DNA of 64,000 nt from Aquarana catesbeiana (GCF_042186555.1 NC_133325.1:757065128-757129127); one strand, 5' to 3'; numbered from the stretch's first letter, positions 21,601 through 31,851 are shown. Made by a program: numbers and translations. Notes: generated from the letters alone by a model not told the origin.

Positions 21601-22399
21601 AAGCTTGTTCAATGGCCATCTGATGTAGTGGGTGTTTGAGCATTATGTCCGGTAAGTACCACGTTGGGTCATGCGCTTTTGGTATGGCTGAGGCTATAGT
21701 AGTGTATACTGCATTATGGTCAGACCACGGAATCGGAATTATATCTGATGCAATAATTTCTGGTATCATTCCTATTGTTAGAAAAATATGATCTATTCTG
21801 GTGAAGGTTTGATGAGGGTGCGAGAAATAAGTAAATTTCTTTTTCATTGGGTTACTTTCTCTCCATGAATCTACCAGATTGTATTTGGAAAGAAGTTGAG
21901 AAAAAGGTAATCTAGAGGTTATTTTGGATGGTGTAAAAGGTGATTTATCTAGAAATGGGAGGAGGACCTGGTTCGAATCCCCACACATTATCACTGTTCC
22001 TATTTTGTGTGTATTAATCACTTGTAATATATGTGAGAGGAATGGTGTAGGTTGTTTGTTAGGAGCGTAGTAGGAAATCACCGTGATTGCTGTATCCATT
22101 ATATAACCCATGAGTATCAGGTATCTACCTTCTGGGTCTTTAATTTCTGATGATAAGGTGAATGGTGTGGATCGGTGAAATGCAATTAGAGTTCCCCTTT
22201 GCTTGGTACAGGCAGAAGCCGTGTAAATTTGTTGATAAAAAGGAGAAATATATTTTGGAGTAGAATCTTTGGTGAAGTGTGTTTCTTGGAGGCATACTAT
22301 GTGAGCCTTCTTGTTATGGAAAGTACGGAAGGCTTTGGTCCTTTTTTGAGGGACATTTATTCCCTGAACATTCAGGGAAAGTATATTCAGTGGTGCCAT
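18608..22399 (-). CDS. L1 ORF2 protein: endonuclease and reverse transcriptase
   Basis: 1263 codons from ATG 22399 (context GCCATGG) to TAA, the usual L1 ORF2 length. The protein nicks target DNA and copies L1 RNA into the genome. Residues 1-235 are an APE-like endonuclease: N10 in 'SLNVQGIN', E39 in 'CLQETHF', Y111 in 'YYAPN', D141/N143 in 'CGDSNQ' and 'SDHNAV' at 226-231. Residues about 450-740 are the reverse transcriptase: 'KRPGPDGYSALYY', 'YRPISLLNLDIKLL', 'LSLDIKRAFDTV', 'GTRQGCPLSPLLF' and the active-site 'FADD' at 697-700. The C-terminus has the L1 hallmark C-X3-C-X7-H-X4-C (C1127, C1131, H1139, C1144). All catalytic residues I checked are present and no stop or frameshift occurs. Confidence 0.96.
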   Translation of the reverse strand: MAPLNILSLNVQGINVPQKRTKAFRTFHNKKAHIVCLQETHFTKDSTPKYISPFYQQIYTASACTKQRGTLIAFHRSTPFTLSSEIKDPEGRYLILMGYIMDTAITVISYYAPNKQPTPFLSHILQVINTHKIGTVIMCGDSNQVLLPFLDKSPFTPSKITSRLPFSQLLSKYNLVDSWRESNPMKKKFTYFSHPHQTFTRIDHIFLTIGMIPEIIASDIIPIPWSDHNAVYTTIASAIPKAHDPTWYLPDIMLKHPLHQMAIEQALKEYISTNNTTDISPITLWEAHKPVLRGTIQRQMALFKRERKNLAKKLELNFNAAYISFQDNPSQSTKSHLEKSRLEYDLFLTESVDKSLKRSKHNFYMNTNKPGTYLARALNSTNKSFKPIRLKLSKNVYTCNPVKIVHKFHSHLATLYKTNNEFNPTEAESVFSKITLPELSQNQKSSLDEPITIDEVANAIKDLKLNKRPGPDGYSALYYKTFSEILSPILTETFNKLLDGHSFRQETLMAIVCMIPKPLSDDTSCVNYRPISLLNLDIKLLAKIIAKRLNSIIGKLIHRDQVGFMPNRQAGDNIRRAVLLAHIAKKRKIPLCFLSLDIKRAFDTVSWQYMQYSLQKWGFGPHFLTWIKALYNKPKAYIKYAGYKSEAFNIERGTRQGCPLSPLLFALILEPMAQYIRTNQTITGIEVGGITHKLCIFADDILLFLSSPQVSGPNLIPALDGFAALSGLMINPKKCLVLNISLTNMELIPARAALPFTWAEKSIPYLGIHLTASHSDLFSTNYPPVLRQITNLIKQWSQLPLSWIGKINAIKMTILPKLLYLFRVLPIPIPSYFLRIVQKRATLFIWGSSKPRIPIHTLHLPKNKGGLGYPNFTNYYRAAHLASLSKYHAKQEIPLWVFIEASENDPLLISNLLWLDPKDRFKIHNPITKHFLSLWDKLKTKYQLQSPHNPLLSFIRNPAFYPAWIYPNSFKAWTTSGIQTLNDFIASKSFLSFPSLREKYDLPNSEIFRYLQIKNFYTPFLKGDTPLSQLSIFESICTKDPFAKGTISSLYNQLYGVANLNRPSYVQRWEEDLGRTLEDTDWSNIWLTSKSSSPNILALETNYKVLTRWYLIPARVAKYSPNTSTLCFRGCPEIGTYLHIWWTCPVIQTFWKEVFVIASKIFKKIIQPDPYLTLLNLKPEWLTLSQFKLMIQLITAAKQTVAKAWKSPTLVLAETIHRINNTMSHAKMVAIDQNQIPKFEKLWHPWIKQQFLSNFNDSVLLPW

Positions 22400-23345
22400 G
22401 GCAATAGATCAAATAGTTTTGACTTACTTTTTGTTATGCAGAGCTGACTGCGCAGATCAACCTGTGTGGACTGAAGAGATGAATAGATAGAAAAGAAACC
22501 AGTGAATTCTGGAGTAAAGAGTAAACAAAAAACATATGAGATTAGATGATACATTGTATAAATTATTTTTTGCAAGTAATCACAATTTACCCGTGAAAGA
22601 GAATAAATATCTCTCTCAGGGGAATAAGTGCCTTCGTCACACTCCCACATAATATGGTTGGGAGAATGAGGAGGGCTAATGGGGGTACACAGATCTTCCG
22701 CTTACAGGAGAGAAGTGCTATGTCAAAAGACATCAAAATGATGTTTCATTAATTGGAGTGCAGAATATAGTTTTTGTTGAAATTATTTATTCCAGGGTGG
22801 TTGTATATGGTTAGTCTTGCCCTAGGCTAAATAATTCAGTTAGAAAGGTACTGTTAATAACTTTGGTATTGATGAAGATAGTTTGAATTATTTTGGGATT
22901 TTAACCCTTTTAGAGTAAACAATTACATATTTTATTCATATGTAACTGTTTAGATATGTTAACTCATAAAATTGAGGTTGTATTGCTTCAGATTAGAATA
23001 AACAAAAACATAATTCTAGGAACTAGTTAGGTAATAATATATTTGTTTTAAGAAAAGAAAGAAAAAGCTTCCATTACTTCTGGATTATTGAACATATTTG
23101 TCCTAAAAAGTAATAAATCTATTGTTATTACCTGATAATATATAACTGAACAAGAATTTCCTTATTTCACTTATACATTCTAAGGCTATATGAATCAGAA
23201 GTAATAAGAAATATAACTGGAATGTAACATGATCCCATACAGTGTGTGACTATCAGAATGCAGTTACATTCAGTTATAAATATAGGTTTTTTATAGAGAA
23301 CCATCTCTTAGTATAATAAATGAAGAGATATCAGGAATTAGGATG
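22400..23345 (-). other. L1 inter-ORF spacer, 946 nt
   Basis: Lies between the ORF1 stop and the ORF2 ATG on the minus strand. It is AT-rich, with no open frame beyond about 87 codons and no recognisable domain. Mammalian L1 spacers are typically tens of nucleotides, so this is long. It could hold an internal promoter or ribosome entry signal, or be a later insertion; no insertion boundaries were noticed. Confidence 0.6.
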
Positions 23346-24413
23346 TCAGTCCATTGAATCTTCTTGGTCCATGGATGATGTGGCATAACGGCCTCTTTTG
23401 TGAGAATGATGATTCCCATTTTGTTCTGAAATTTTCTGGGTGCTGCCTGAAGGTGAAGATGACGCCATTCTTCTGCATGTGGGAGTGTTGCTGCTTGTGG
23501 GTTCTGTCAGATTTAATTTTAAAAGGGTTTGTTGTAGTTCATCTGCTGATCTGCTTCTGTAAATTGTACCTTGGTAGTTAAATCTGACTGAAAAGGGGAA
23601 GCCCCGTTGATACATAATGTTGTGGCGTTGCAGTTCCATTAGTTGGGGTTTCATGGATCGTCTTTTAGTAATAGTAAGTTGGGATAGGTCAGCAAAAATT
23701 TGATAATTGTGTCCTTGAAAATTAAGTTCTTTTTTTTCTCTTGCAGCAATTAGTATTTGTTCTTTCGTTCTGTAATAATGAAATTTTGTGATTATATCAC
23801 GTGGGGGTCCATCTTTCTTTTTGGCTGTGAGGGCTCTGTGTACTCTGTCCAGTTCTAAACGTTCAATAGGGATATCTGGCTTTAGTTCTTGTAATAGAGC
23901 AGTAATAGTAGATTGCAGGTCTGTCACAGTTTCAGGTATTCCCCTTATGCGCAAGTTTGAACGTCTGGCTCTATTTTCATAATCTTCGAGCTTAGTTTGA
24001 AGTATTAAATTCTCTTTTTTTAATTGTTCCAATTCTGTTATATTTTCTTGGGTTGTAATTTCAATATCATCCATTTTTATTTCTAAGGCTGCGGTGCGGT
24101 TTCCCAGCTCTCTTATTTCTTTGGTTAGGCTTTTTGTTATTTGGTCTGAGGTTTGTTTTAAAGCCTTATGAAGCATCTTTTCAAATTGTAATAATATTAC
24201 TGGGGATACTGAGGAGGCTTGTGGAGAAGCTTGTGAGAGGATTTGTTCTGTATCTGACTCAAATGGAGAGTCTTGCTGTGACATTTTCTGTCTGTGAGAG
24301 CGCCCTGATGCTGTATCTTGTGAGGTGACTGGAGCTGCTTCAGCTGCAGTGAGTGCCTGTGAGCTCTTTGTGAGGTGATTTTTATTTCTGCCACGGTTTC
24401 CTCCCAGTACCAT
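23346..24413 (-). CDS. L1 ORF1 protein: RNA-binding chaperone
   Basis: 355 codons from the ATG at 24413-24411 (A at -3, G at +4). The open frame continues upstream to 24536 but only from a TTG, so the downstream ATG ('MVLGGNRGRNKNH') is preferred. L1 ORF1p coats L1 RNA as a trimer and is needed in cis for retrotransposition. Residues about 75-155 form a heptad-rich coiled coil ('EKMLHKALKQTSDQITKSLT', 'ELEQLKKENLILQTKLEDYE'). An RRM-like core follows ('NLRIRGIPET', 'LELDRVHRALT'), then the C-terminal domain ('RDIITKFHYYRTKEQILIAA', 'QIFADLS', 'FPFSVRF'). The Ser/Thr-rich tail is followed by a TGA. No interruption. Confidence 0.93.
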   Translation of the reverse strand: MVLGGNRGRNKNHLTKSSQALTAAEAAPVTSQDTASGRSHRQKMSQQDSPFESDTEQILSQASPQASSVSPVILLQFEKMLHKALKQTSDQITKSLTKEIRELGNRTAALEIKMDDIEITTQENITELEQLKKENLILQTKLEDYENRARRSNLRIRGIPETVTDLQSTITALLQELKPDIPIERLELDRVHRALTAKKKDGPPRDIITKFHYYRTKEQILIAAREKKELNFQGHNYQIFADLSQLTITKRRSMKPQLMELQRHNIMYQRGFPFSVRFNYQGTIYRSRSADELQQTLLKLNLTEPTSSNTPTCRRMASSSPSGSTQKISEQNGNHHSHKRGRYATSSMDQEDSMD

Positions 24414-24599
24414 ATTTCCTGCCCAAACTTTCACAGTTTGTTCCCTGGGGCAAAAATGTTCAAATGGATACCTTTTGAGCCTGCAGGCTCCGCTTTGTCC
24501 TTCTCTTCTCTCCTCAGCGGTGTGGAGCTCTAACAATGCATGTCTGCTCTGCTAGGCTCCGCCTCCTGCCCCCGCAATGTGTTTTTTTAACCCACCCTC

Positions 24600-25310
24600 T
24601 ATAAAAACATACAGGTACACATTACTTACATATCTTGCTTTTGTCAGGGTAAATCTTCTCTGAACCTTGGTGGACTCATCAATGAGTTTAAGGATCTTCT
24701 TTTTGTAGCAGGAGGCGTCTGCAGGCTACATCACACAGGCAGGCCCCTGCAGAACTGCTCCTAGGAGGAGGAGTCTGCAGTGCTACACCATATAGGTGGC
24801 CCCTGCAGAACTATTGCATAGTGGAGGATTTACTGAGCTACATCTTTTAGGTGGTTCCTCCAAAACTAGTACAGGCAAGTAGTTTGCAGGGTTATATTAT
24901 GTAGGCACACATGTATGCTACAGCACTTGACACGATTTATTAAAAATCTGCCTTGACAACAGCTTTAAGTTTTAAAAAAATGTTTTGATGTATAGTTTGT
25001 GAATACTATATGTACATACATTAGGTATTTTCTGAATACATAAGCGTGCTGCATACAGGTAGTAGTGTTCCATAGTGATTTTGCTTATGTTCTATTTTGA
25101 TGATGCAGAAATGCAGAATAGACTACCCGATTAGTGACTGACAGATCATTAAACTAGAGAATACAGTACAAATGTGAAAGTCACAACAAACATTATTTTA
25201 GGCCAATGTGACAATAGTAACGGTATATACAGTAGACTGTATAGGGTCATGTGGTCTTCCAACAAACAAGAGTTGTGGGGTCTATCAAACGCGATCACCT
25301 TACCTTCTAT
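24600..25310. repeat. Degenerate ~57-bp tandem repeat and flanking unique DNA
   Basis: Within 24710-24910 the motif 'ctgcag-gctacatcacacaggcaggcccctgcagaact' recurs about three and a half times with decay ('tctgcagtgctacaccatat', 'ttactgagctacatctttta', 'tttgcagggttatattatgt'), spacing about 57 bp. The rest shows no coding frame or known element. Confidence 0.5.
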
Positions 25311-25314
25311 TATA

Positions 25315-26510
25315 ACTTAAAGCTGAACTCCAGGCAGATAAAAAAAGGCACAATTTAATGCAGATCTGTAATAATTAAAGCAAAATTAAATTCTGCTTTT
25401 TTAAAAAAAAATTTTATTAATTTGGCCCTCAGGAGCTGTTAGCTATAATGTGCTATGCGCCATATATTAGCACATTATGGCAGAAAAACATGTCAAACAA
25501 TGCCCTCCAATGCTGCGCTGTTCATGCTTGTGGATGGGGCCTCCTCACCCATATACACGCTGGGTGTAACTCTCCTCTCGTGTACCCACAAATCAATGCC
25601 CAGGACCTGGTGGGGCCACGTTCATGTGAAAGTCAACATTATGGTGGAACCCTGGTTTGGAGATGAGCTGTATAACATGTGCAGTAATGTAATGCACAGA
25701 GTCCCTCTGTAAATCATGCTGTGACCGTCGCCGACGCCAGTTCCTCCTGAAAAGTGGACATGGGCTCAGTGTCACAGTGGTCTTCCTCCTTAATAGGCGC
25801 CAAGTTGTGTTCAGTTTCGCTCAGGCCCAGGATAAGTGGCGCTGACGGCTCGGGGACTGCCGAATCCATAATGGAGGTCTCAGTACTGTGTGAAGATTTC
25901 CCAGAAGGTAGTGCACGTAGAGGCCTCCAAAGCGTACCAGCCAAGGTTTGGTCCAGAGGTACCTGACTCAAGTTAGTAGGTATAAACTTGTCTTCCGGAG
26001 CAAGTAGTGCTTCTTTGACAGGCTTCCCAGTCAGCAGCTTGACCTTGGGTGCAGTGAAGTGGCTGAACGTGGCATCTCCGTTAGGCTGGCAGTAGATCTC
26101 GGTGAGGGTGGTGAGGATTTCACGGATCTCATTGTGGGTGTCTCAAGCTTAGAAGACCCATTGCCAGCTACAGAGATGGAAGCTTGGGTAGCGGCAGGGG
26201 TCTGGGGTAGAGGTAGCCAATCCGGCCCATAGTGCTGAGTCTCCTCAGTATAGCTGATCCTCAAAAAGAGGAGTGCTCCACATGCCTGGCAGCGAGCCCA
26301 TAGGGAGAAGTTGGTGAAGCGCCTCTGGCACTGAGGACACAATCCAGAGAACATCCTTTCCTACAATTTTACCATGCACTAGTCCAGTTGCGGACTGGTA
26401 TAACAGGCCAATGTCGAACACGGTGTGAAGGATTGGCGGCCACCTTCCACAACAGGATTTCACGAGCCATCAGTGTTCCTGCAAACCACGTGGAGTTACT
26501 GGAGCTTCCA
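25315..26510. repeat. Dispersed repeat, interrupted by Tc1-D
   Basis: Starts with 'cttaaagctgaactccaggc'. The block 25530-25725 ('ggggcctcctcacccatata', 'gtgaaagtcaacattatgg', 'ctctgtaaatcatgctgt') recurs at 27925-28110 in the same orientation with moderate divergence, so the flanks of Tc1-D are related repeat copies. It contains the coding-like relic at 25714-26354. Confidence 0.6.
25714..26354 (-). pseudogene. Unidentified coding-like relic with a zinc-ribbon motif
   Basis: Minus-strand reading begins 'MFSGLCPQCQRRFTNFSLWA' and continues 'CQACGALLFLRISY', a C-X2-C / C-X2-C pair like a zinc ribbon. After a frame change near 26155 a coding-like text continues towards 25714: 'EIREILTTLTEIYCQPNGDA', 'HFTAPKVKLLTGKPVKE', 'LSQVPLDQTLAGTLWRPLRA' and an acidic Glu/Asp-rich tail, then a stop. 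I do not recognise the family. It could be the gag-like or accessory protein of a retroelement, or a captured host gene fragment. At least one frameshift breaks it. Confidence 0.45.
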
Positions 26511-26526
26511 GGTCCACACTTTTATA

Positions 26527-27732
26527 CACTCTCTGGCCACTTTATTAGGTGCACTTTGCCAGTACCAGGTTGAACCCCCTTTTGCCCTATGAACTTCCCT
26601 AATTCTTCGTGATATAGATTCAACAAGGTGCTGGAAACATTCCTCAAAGCATTTGGTCCATTTTGACATGATAGCATCATGCAGTTGTTGCAGATTCATG
26701 ATGCAGGCTGCACATCCATGATGTGAATCTACCGTTCCACCACATCCTAAAGGTGTTCTATTGGATTGAGATCTGGTGAATGTGGAGGCCAATGGAGTAC
26801 AGTGAACTCATTGTAATGTTTAAGAAACCCGTTTGAGATGATTTTAGCTTTGTGACATGGTGCATTATCCTGCTGGAAGTAGTCAGAAAATGGGTACACT
26901 GTAGTCATGAAGGGATCGACATGGTCAGCAACAATACTCAGGTAGGCCGTGTCGTTTAAACAATGCTCAATTGGTACTAAGGGGCCCAAAGTGTGCCAAG
27001 AAAATATTCCCCACACCATTACACCCCCACCACCAGCCTAAATCATTGATACGAGGCAGGATGGATCCATTATTTCATGTTGTTTACGCCAAATTCTGAC
27101 CCTACCATCTGAATGTCGCAGCTAAAATCGAGACTCATCAGACCAGGCAACGTTTTTCCAATCTTCTATTGTCCAGTTTTGGTGAGTCTCAGTTACCTAT
27201 TCTTAGCTGCCTGGAGTAGCACCCGGTTTGGTCTTCTACTGCTGTAGCCCATCTTCCTCAAGGTTCGATGTGTTGTGCGTTCAGAGATGGTATTCTGCAT
27301 ACCTTGGTTGTAACGAGTGGTTATTTGAGTTACTGCTGCCTTTCTATCATCTCGAACCAGTCTGCCCATTCTCCTCTGACCTCTGACATCAACAGGGCAT
27401 TTTTGTCCACACAACTGCCGCTCACTGGATATTTTCTCTTTTTTGGACCATTCTCTGTAAACCCTAGAGATGGCTGTGCGTGAAAATCCCAGTAGATCAG
27501 CAATTTTTGAAATACTCAGACCAGCCCGTCTGGCATCAACAACCATGCCACGTTCAAGGTCACTTAAATCCCTTTTCTTCCCCATTCTGATGCTTGATTT
27601 GAACTTCAGCAAGTAGTCTACACAATGGCTAGATGCCTAAATGCATTGAGTTGCTGCCATGTGATTGGCTGATTAGCAATTTGTGTTACCAAGCAATTAA
27701 ACAGGTGTACCTAATAATGTGCCTGGTGAGTG
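26527..27732 (-). mobile_element. Tc1/mariner element D (DD36E type)
   Basis: Flanked by TA at 26525-26526 and 27733-27734. Ends are 'cactctctggccactttatt' and its near-complement 'aataatgtgcctggtgagtg'. Length 1206 bp. It is a compact, short-TIR Tc1 family whose end sequence ('ggccactttattaggt') is, from memory, widespread in fishes and other aquatic animals. The coding strand is minus. Confidence 0.93.
26747..27612 (-). pseudogene. Tc1-D transposase with stops and frameshift
   Basis: N-terminal part 27612-27193: 'MGKKRDLSDLERGMVVDARR', HTH 'ISKIADLLGFSRTAISRVYR', second HTH ending 'YSSRRPNRVLLQAAKNR', then a stop. Next lies 'VAWSDESRF' (first Asp) followed by a stop. The segment 27019-26747 then carries 'VMVWGIFSWHTLGPLVPIE', 'FQQDNAPCHKAKIISNGFL' and 'WPPHSPDLNPIEHL'. 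From the second Asp to Glu I count 36 intervening residues, i.e. DD36E rather than the usual DD34E. At least two stops and a frame change make it inactive. Confidence 0.88.
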
Positions 27733-27734
27733 TA

Positions 27735-28200
27735 TATGTCCCTTATCAGAGTTCCAGCCAATCGGGCGACAGTGTCTGGAGCAGAAGCCAGTCCAAAATC
27801 AAATGCCGCAGTCATGAGCCAGGTTGCTGGGCATGCCTCGACATGTCCTAACTAACCGCATCCATGGTCTCTTTAGTGGTGGTTATCAGGTGCATAGGAG
27901 GGGGTGTACCCTGCGGACTATGCCAAGTTGTGGGAGGGGCCTCCTCATTTGTACACACTGGGAGTACCTCTCCTCTCATGTACATGCTCACCAATGCCTG
28001 GGACCGTCAAAATGTGAAAGTCAACATTATGGAAGAACCTCAGCTTGTAGAAGAGCAAAATAGCATGTACTGTAAATCACAGGGTCTCTCTGTAAATCAT
28101 GCTGTCCACCTTCCTTAATGTAAGTTGCATTTAGGAGGGACACTGCTGAGCCTTTGATCTCTCCACCAGTCCAGTGTACCTCTGCCACCTCACTTCCAGT
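27735..28200. repeat. Dispersed repeat, right copy
   Basis: 27925-28110 matches 25530-25725 ('ggggcctcctcatttgtaca', 'gtgaaagtcaacattatgga'). It ends where the 2.05-kb tandem duplication begins. No coding frame. Confidence 0.6.
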
Positions 28201-29707
28201 GACAGAATGGGGTCCTGCCGTGCACCTAGCGTGGACCTCATGCATGCACTTGGAAAACTCCTGCTCTCCCACACCATGCGGCTAGGTTCATGAGGTCTCC
28301 GTACTGCGGGTTCGGTTCCAGTTACCTTTGGGGAACCAGCTGCTAGGGAGGGAGCCAGAACACTGATCCCCTCGCTACCAGAGGACCTGTCACCTACACA
28401 AGGTACCACACTTTATGACTGGCTGCTATGCATTCACACCAGTTCTTGGTTCCCGTGGCAACTTCTCTCCTGTTACAACTCTTATACCAAGCTAACTCTT
28501 TGTAGTGGCCTTGCTTTCATACCAGTGTCTGTTTTACAGGCCAGTATGAAAACTTTTCTAAACACTTCAGGAACTGAACATCACATTTCAAAGTGCAACA
28601 CAGTCCAACTCCTTACTTACTATTCTGTGGCTGCCCAGGCATACCTGTAAAGGTGTGAGTCCATAATTGGTAGTGTCCATTGCTGGTGAATCCCTTGGGA
28701 TGGCAGACAAGGGCTACATACTTCCAGATGTTCCCATGCGGTCCCAAACAGAAGCTCTCCACTGAGCCCAGTCTTCTCCCTACATACAGTATAATGACCG
28801 GGAAGGAAGGCAGGACCCCAAAAGAAAGCCCAGGAAAGCAGCGATCCTGAACTTAACCCTTTCCTAACCTGGGCAGATTAAACTTGCTTGTTACCATAGA
28901 ACATTCTCCTTGTAGGCACCTGCCTACATGCTGGGTCTTCCTTCTGGGTCCAGAGTGTTCGACTGCTTGAATGGCCAAGCCACAATGAAGTTAATCCCAC
29001 AAGGGAGTTACATCATCACGGCACATAGGTAGACTCCAGACTGTCAGGTGGTTGCATTTGGCCGGCTGCGCTTCCGCCCGATTGCCTCAACACACCCCTG
29101 GTACCGGCACCCCCCACCATGTATTCTGGGCTCTGCTTGCCCATCTGTGTGCCCTGGACTGACATGGCAGGTGCCGGCGGGTAGAGGGGAAGGAGAAGAG
29201 CGGACACACATCTGCTCTCCTCCCCTTCTTGCTGTGACTTGGAAAGCAATGTGTATGAGGCACTTCTAGGTCAGGCTCTCGGTGTCCCCGGCTAGCATAG
29301 CCAGGAGGGGATGTATTGCAGCGCGATTTGCATTGCAATACATTCAGTGGAGCCCAGAGGAGACATGCAGGGTATTTTAGACCCTGCATGTCATATTAAA
29401 GAGAACCTGCCACCTAAAATGCATTACACTTTTTGTCCCCTATGTGATGTAAAAAAAGAAGCTAAGCAAAAAAAACTAAATTTTATTTTTTTTTTGCAAA
29501 AAAAATAAGGTTACACCATAAAATCCCCCCCAAAAAATTGGAGGCCCCCCACCCCCACATATTCGCACGTGCAAACGTAAACGCATGCGTTGGGGGCGCC
29601 TACATGTAAAAACGTTGATTGTGATACACATTTTACATATCACTGTGCACGCCTGAGTGAAAGCGTAATTTCCGCACAAGACCACCTCCGTAACATTAAA
29701 ATGGTTA

Positions 29708-29779
<72 letters not shown>

Positions 29780-30250
29780 AAGAAAATATAGGGTAGTGAA
29801 GTTTGTCGCCATTTCACGGGCGCACGCAAATTTAAGGTTTAACATGTTGGTTATTTACACGGTGCAACCTTGTCTTTTATATTTAACCAAAAATCTGGGT
29901 ATTTTATTGTGCTTGTTTGCCCTAAAATTCATCTTAGTGTGTTTTTTACTGAAATGTTAAGTTTCCTAGACCTTTGCGGTGATATTAAGTGACAAAAAAA
30001 AATTGGAACTACCACTATTTTATTCTCTAGGGTGTCTGCTTTCAGAAAATATAACATGGTTTTGTGTAATCTTCAGACCTAAAATGATTTTTTAACCGAA
30101 AAAAAAAAATGCAAGAATGACTCTGGCAGCAAAAAGGTTAAAACAACTAAAGTTCCTCTTTAAAAGGGATCCAAAAACATCTACCGCATAGCAGCCCAAA
30201 TCCACAAATTTTCAGTTCCAACAATCTGAGTATGTCATAAATTTGCAGAG
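28201..30250. repeat. 2050-bp tandem duplication, copy 1
   Basis: Starts 'gacagaatggggtcctgccg' and ends 'gtcataaatttgcagag', directly followed by copy 2. Contents: GC-richer sequence to 29390, then a TTAA-type element-like block. That block runs from 'agagaacctgccacctaaaa' at 29401 through a 60-bp (TA)n at 29713-29772 to 'ctggcagcaaaaaggttaa' at 30140. No convincing gene; the 100-residue and shorter open frames occur identically in both copies. Confidence 0.97.
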
Positions 30251-31757
30251 GACAGAATGGGGTCCTGCCGTGCACCTAGCGTGGACCTCATGCATGCACT
30301 TGGAAAACTCCTGCTCTCCCACACCATGCGGCTAGGTTCATGAGGTCTCCGTACTGCGGGTTCGGTTCCAGTTACCTTTGGGGAACCAGCTGCTAGGGAG
30401 GGAGCCAGAACACTGATCCCCTCGCTACCAGAGGACCTGTCACCTACACCAGGTACCACACTTTATGACTGGCTGCTATGCATTCACACCAGTTCTTGGT
30501 TCCCGTGGCAACTTCTCTCCTGTTACAACTCTTATACCAAGCTAACTCTTTGTAGTGGCCTTGCTTTCATACCAGTGTCTGTTTTACAGGCCAGTATGAA
30601 AACTTTTCTAAACACTTCAGGAACTGAACATCACATTTCAAAGTGCAACACAGTCCAACTCCTTACTTACTATTCTGTGGCTGCCCAGGCATACCTGTAA
30701 AGGTGTGAGTCCATAATTGGTAGTGTCCATTGCTGGTGAATCCCTTGGGATGGCAGACAAGGGCTACATACTTCCAGATGTTCCCATGCGGTCCCAAACA
30801 GAAGCTCTCCACTGAGCCCAGTCTTCTCCCTACATACAGTATAATGACCGGGAAGGAAGGCAGGACCCCAAAAGAAAGCCCAGGAAAGCAGCGATCCTGA
30901 ACTTAACCCTTTCCTAACCTGGGCAGATTAAACTTGCTTGTTACCATAGAACATTCTCCTTGTAGGCACCTGCCTACATGCTGGGTCTTCCTTCTGGGTC
31001 CAGAGTGTTCGACTGCTTGAATGGCCAAGCCACAATGAAGTTAATCCCACAAGGGAGTTACATCATCACGGCACATAGGTAGACTCCAGACTGTCAGGTG
31101 GTTGCATTTGGCCGGCTGCGCTTCCGCCCGATTGCCTCAACACACCCCTGGTACCGGCACCCCCCACCATGTATTCTGGGCTCTGCTTGCCCATCTGTGT
31201 GCCCTGGACTGACATGGCAGGTGCCGGCGGGTAGAGGGGAAGGAGAAGAGCGGACACACATCTGCTCTCCTCCCCTTCTTGCTGTGACTTGGAAAGCAAT
31301 GTGTATGAGGCACTTCTAGGTCAGGCTCTCGGTGTCCCCGGCTAGCATAGCCAGGAGGGGATGTATTGCAGCGCGATTTGCATTGCAATACATTCAGTGG
31401 GGCCCAGAGGAGACATGCAGGGTATTTTAGACCCTGCATGTCATATTAAAGAGAACCTGCCACCTAAAATGCATTACACTTTTTGTCCCCTATGTGATGT
31501 AAAAAAAGAAGCTAAGCAAAAAAAACTAAATTTTATTTTTTTTTTGCAAAAAAAATAAGGTTACACCATAAAATCCCCCCCAAAAAATTGGAGGCCCCCC
31601 ACCCCCACATATTCGCACGTGCAAACGTAAACGCATGCGTTGGGGGCGCCTACATGTAAAAACGTTGATTGTGATACACATTTTACATATCACTGTGCAC
31701 GCCTGAGTGAAAGCGTAATTTCCGCACAAGACCACCTCCGTAACATTAAAATGGTTA

Positions 31758-31851
<94 letters not shown>

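Larger units (their letters stand above)
18166..24573 (-). mobile_element. Full-length L1 retrotransposon with target duplication
   Basis: About 6.4 kb on the minus strand. The 15-bp duplication 'gcaatgtgttttttt' is at 18151-18165 and again at 24574-24588. The 5' end (24573 leftwards) starts 'gggggcaggaggcggagcc', G-rich like the starts of other vertebrate L1s. The 3' end is an A-run at 18166-18170, merged with the duplication's T-run on the plus strand. Order on the element: 160-nt 5' UTR, ORF1 (24413-23346), a 946-nt spacer, ORF2 (22399-18608), and a 3' UTR of about 440 nt with 'caataaa' close to the tail. Both ORFs are open, so this copy is plausibly recent and possibly active. Confidence 0.95.

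Noticed and set aside
23346..24536. L1 ORF1 starting at 24536 (396 codons)
   Set aside because: The first codon there is TTG; the first ATG in frame with good context is at 24413.
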